Positions 62,268 to 64,000 of a stretch of 64,000 nucleotides of DNA are shown here, piece by piece; within the stretch, counting starts at the first letter, position 1; each line of letters begins with the position of its first letter. The notes under the pieces are model-generated. The model searched no databases, was not told where the DNA came from, and was given only the letters and a program-made list of their open reading frames with translations. The DNA comes from Clostridium collagenovorans DSM 3089 (GTDB taxonomy: Bacteria; Bacillota; Clostridia; Clostridiales; Clostridiaceae). Location: the NCBI RefSeq assembly GCF_900130005.1, contig NZ_FQXP01000003.1, positions 1-64,000 of the forward strand, written 5' to 3'. Position numbers and translations under genes: made by a program.

Positions 62268-63572
62268 ATGACAGTTATGGATTTACAATTATTAGAGGAA
62301 GAATTATTAAAGGCTATAAAAACTGAAACAAAACCAGCTATAGGATGTACAGAACCAGTAGCAGTAGCTCTTGCAGTTGCAACAGGTAAAAAATACTTTG
62401 ATAAAAAAGTAGAGCATGTTAAAGTTGATGTAAGCCAAAATATATTTAAAAATGGTAAATCAGTTATAATTCCTAATACTGAGGAATGTGGTGTTGATAT
62501 AGCAGCAGCTTTAGGATTAGTATGTGGAGATGCAGATGCAGTTCTTGGAGTTTTCAAGAATGTAGAAGATAAATTTGTAAAGGAAGCTAAGGAATTAATA
62601 GCTAACAACACTGTTGTTGCAAGTCCTTTAATAGGCTCTGAGCCAGTATATATTAAAGTTGTAATTACTGGTGAAGGGGATACTGTAGAAGTATTATTAA
62701 GAGGATCTCACACTAATATTGAAAGTGTTATAAAGAATGGAGAAGTAGTTTTTGAAAATAAAAAGGAAGAAGCAGTAGATTCAGTTAAGATGGATCCAGA
62801 TTTCTTTAAGAAATTGGACTTTAAAACTTTAAGAGAAGTTGCTGAAAATATTGATATTAATAAATTAGACTTCATACCAGAAGGTATTGAAATGAATAAA
62901 AAAGCAGCAGAAGAGGGTCTTAAAAAGAATAAAGGCTTAAGATGGGGAGCTTCTTTATTAAGATTACAAGAAGAAGGAAAATTAGCTAAGGATACAATAA
63001 CTAAGGCTAGAATTTTAACTGCTGCAGGTTCAGATTTAAGAATGGGTGGAGGTTTATGCCCAATAATGACTAGTGGAGGAAGCGGAAACCAAGGTTTATG
63101 CGTAATTCTTCCTATAACAGTTGTAGCAGAGGAACAAAATATAGAAAAAGAAAGATTATATAGAGCTATTTTCTTAGGTCACGCAGTTAATAACTTTGTT
63201 AAAAAGTACACTGGAAAACTTTCAGCAATGTGTGGATGTGCTATAGCAGCAGGTATTGGTGCTGGTGCAGCTATAACTTGGATGTTAGGTGGAACAGATG
63301 AACAAATTCAAGGTTCTGCACAAAACTTATTAGCAAACTTAACTGGTATGGTTTGTGATGGAGCTAAAGAAAGCTGTGCTATGAAATTATCTACATCAGC
63401 TGCTGAGGGAATAATGGCTGCATACCTTGCTTTAGAGGATGTAGTTGTACCAACTAACACTGGTATAATAGCTAAGAGCATAGAAGGAACTATTAATAAT
63501 GTAGGAAAACTATGCAAAGATGGTTTAGCAAAAGCAGATGATGTAATGTTAGATATAGTGATTAACAATTAA
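62268..63572 (+). CDS. cyuA: L-cysteine desulfidase (CyuA/CdsB-like)
   Basis: About 434 residues from the ATG at 62268, which follows ATGGAGGAG; upstream in-frame starts have no such site. PAIGCTEPVAVALAVATGK near the N-terminus, GGLCPIMTSGGSGNQG, KLSAMCGCAIAAGIGAGAAITWMLGGT and MVCDGAKESCAMKLSTSAAEG hold the conserved cysteines that bind a [4Fe-4S] cluster. The enzyme splits cysteine into pyruvate, ammonia and sulfide. A sigma-54 promoter and an adjacent activator gene control it. The same protein family is annotated as UPF0597/YhaM. Confidence 0.92.
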   Translation: MTVMDLQLLEEELLKAIKTETKPAIGCTEPVAVALAVATGKKYFDKKVEHVKVDVSQNIFKNGKSVIIPNTEECGVDIAAALGLVCGDADAVLGVFKNVEDKFVKEAKELIANNTVVASPLIGSEPVYIKVVITGEGDTVEVLLRGSHTNIESVIKNGEVVFENKKEEAVDSVKMDPDFFKKLDFKTLREVAENIDINKLDFIPEGIEMNKKAAEEGLKKNKGLRWGASLLRLQEEGKLAKDTITKARILTAAGSDLRMGGGLCPIMTSGGSGNQGLCVILPITVVAEEQNIEKERLYRAIFLGHAVNNFVKKYTGKLSAMCGCAIAAGIGAGAAITWMLGGTDEQIQGSAQNLLANLTGMVCDGAKESCAMKLSTSAAEGIMAAYLALEDVVVPTNTGIIAKSIEGTINNVGKLCKDGLAKADDVMLDIVINN

Positions 63573-63614
63573 TTAGATAGATTTGTACCTTTCATGATTT
63601 GATTTTTAAAACAC

Positions 63615-63649
63615 AAAAAATGCGACTTCTATTTGAAGTCGCATTTTTT
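63615..63649. terminator. Strong bidirectional terminator
   Basis: aaaaaatgcgacttc (63615-63629) pairs perfectly with gaagtcgcatttttt (63635-63649), between convergent genes. Confidence 0.9.
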
Positions 63650-63657
63650 ACTTTATA

Positions 63658-64000
63658 TTACATTAAATCTTCCTTAAGTACCTCTTTAATAGCCTTTATA
63701 GCAGTGTTTACATCTTCAATAGTATTGAAGTATCCAAAGCTAAATCTAACAGTTCCATGTGGAAAAGTTCCAAGAGTTTTATGTGCAGAAGGTGCACAGT
63801 GAAGTCCACATCTAGTCATAATTCCATAGTTCTTTTCTAAGAAGTAGGAAATTACAGCATTATCAAGGGGAGAAAAATCAAGAGATACAACAGCAACTCT
63901 ATTTTCTGTACCCTTTAGTCCTGCTATTTTTGCTTCTTTTATAGAAGATATACCCTTTAAAAATTCTTCTGTTAAATATAATTCCTTCTCATGAATTTTA
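63658..64000 (-). CDS. Cysteine desulfurase-like class V aminotransferase, C-terminal part (runs off right edge)
   Basis: The reverse strand reads an open frame from the edge to TAA at 63658: ...VAVVSLDFSPLDNAVISYFLEKNYGIMTRCGLHCAPSAHKTLGTFPHGTVRFSFGYFNT. RCGLHCAPSAHKTLGT is the catalytic-cysteine loop of class V cysteine desulfurase-like enzymes. About 113 of ~380 residues are in the window. Together with the desulfidase gene it forms a cysteine-metabolism neighbourhood, although the genes are convergent. Confidence 0.88.
   Translation of the reverse strand, partial: KIHEKELYLTEEFLKGISSIKEAKIAGLKGTENRVAVVSLDFSPLDNAVISYFLEKNYGIMTRCGLHCAPSAHKTLGTFPHGTVRFSFGYFNTIEDVNTAIKAIKEVLKEDLM

Noticed and set aside
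62246..62611. Reverse-strand open frame inside the desulfidase gene
   Set aside because: It mirrors the codon pattern of the strong forward gene and has no ribosome binding site or family motif.
63599..63802. Forward open frame at the right edge
   Set aside because: It lies antisense to the clear class V aminotransferase frame (RCGLHCAPSAHKTLGT on the reverse strand) and covers the terminator.

Overview
The window is very AT-rich, gene-dense DNA with strong AGGAGG-type ribosome binding sites, ATG/TTG/GTG starts, Rho-independent terminators and families typical of Firmicutes (CD3324-type small protein, DUF4003, DUF3796, YtrA-type GntR operon, a T-box leader). Together these point to Clostridium sensu stricto; the species cannot be named from sequence alone. 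No rRNA, tRNA or CRISPR array was seen.

Left edge to 10 kb: the N-terminal end of an insertion-sequence transposase, an isochorismatase-like hydrolase, a chimeric pseudogene (P-loop kinase joined to DUF218), a T-box leader with an archaeal-type methionyl-tRNA synthetase, then NUDIX and GNAT genes mixed with small mobile-element-like genes and broken genes. 9.3-34 kb is more ordinary: a WYL regulator with a GyrI-like protein and a palindromic operator, a radical SAM protein, a TetR/ABC-2 exporter locus, a serine hydrolase, a MacB-like ABC exporter divergent from a two-component system, a nitroreductase, and a YtrA-type GntR/ABC operon.

34-59 kb is a dense accessory region of single-gene units: many GNAT acetyltransferases, NUDIX hydrolases, HAD, HIT, APH-like, S51 peptidase, HD, PPOX and flavodoxin-like genes. 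It contains many decayed or chimeric genes: complete and broken copies of one GNAT gene, C-terminal scars of Rpn-type nucleases, a GNAT-HAD fusion, a HAD joined to half an amidohydrolase, a group II intron remnant beside a YibE/F remnant, and a zeta-toxin-like stub. Three interspersed repeat families lie between the units: a 54-bp element (4 copies), a terminator-plus-promoter module (5 copies), and a pair of ~128-bp direct repeats around an alpha/beta hydrolase. The layout suggests repeated duplication and illegitimate or homologous recombination of one-gene units.

The right edge (59.4-64 kb) looks like core chromosome: a sigma-54 enhancer-binding protein, an intergenic region with four TTTTGCA-type sites and a well-spaced -24/-12 promoter, an L-cysteine desulfidase gene, and a convergent cysteine-desulfurase-like aminotransferase. 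This reads as a self-contained cysteine catabolism switch.
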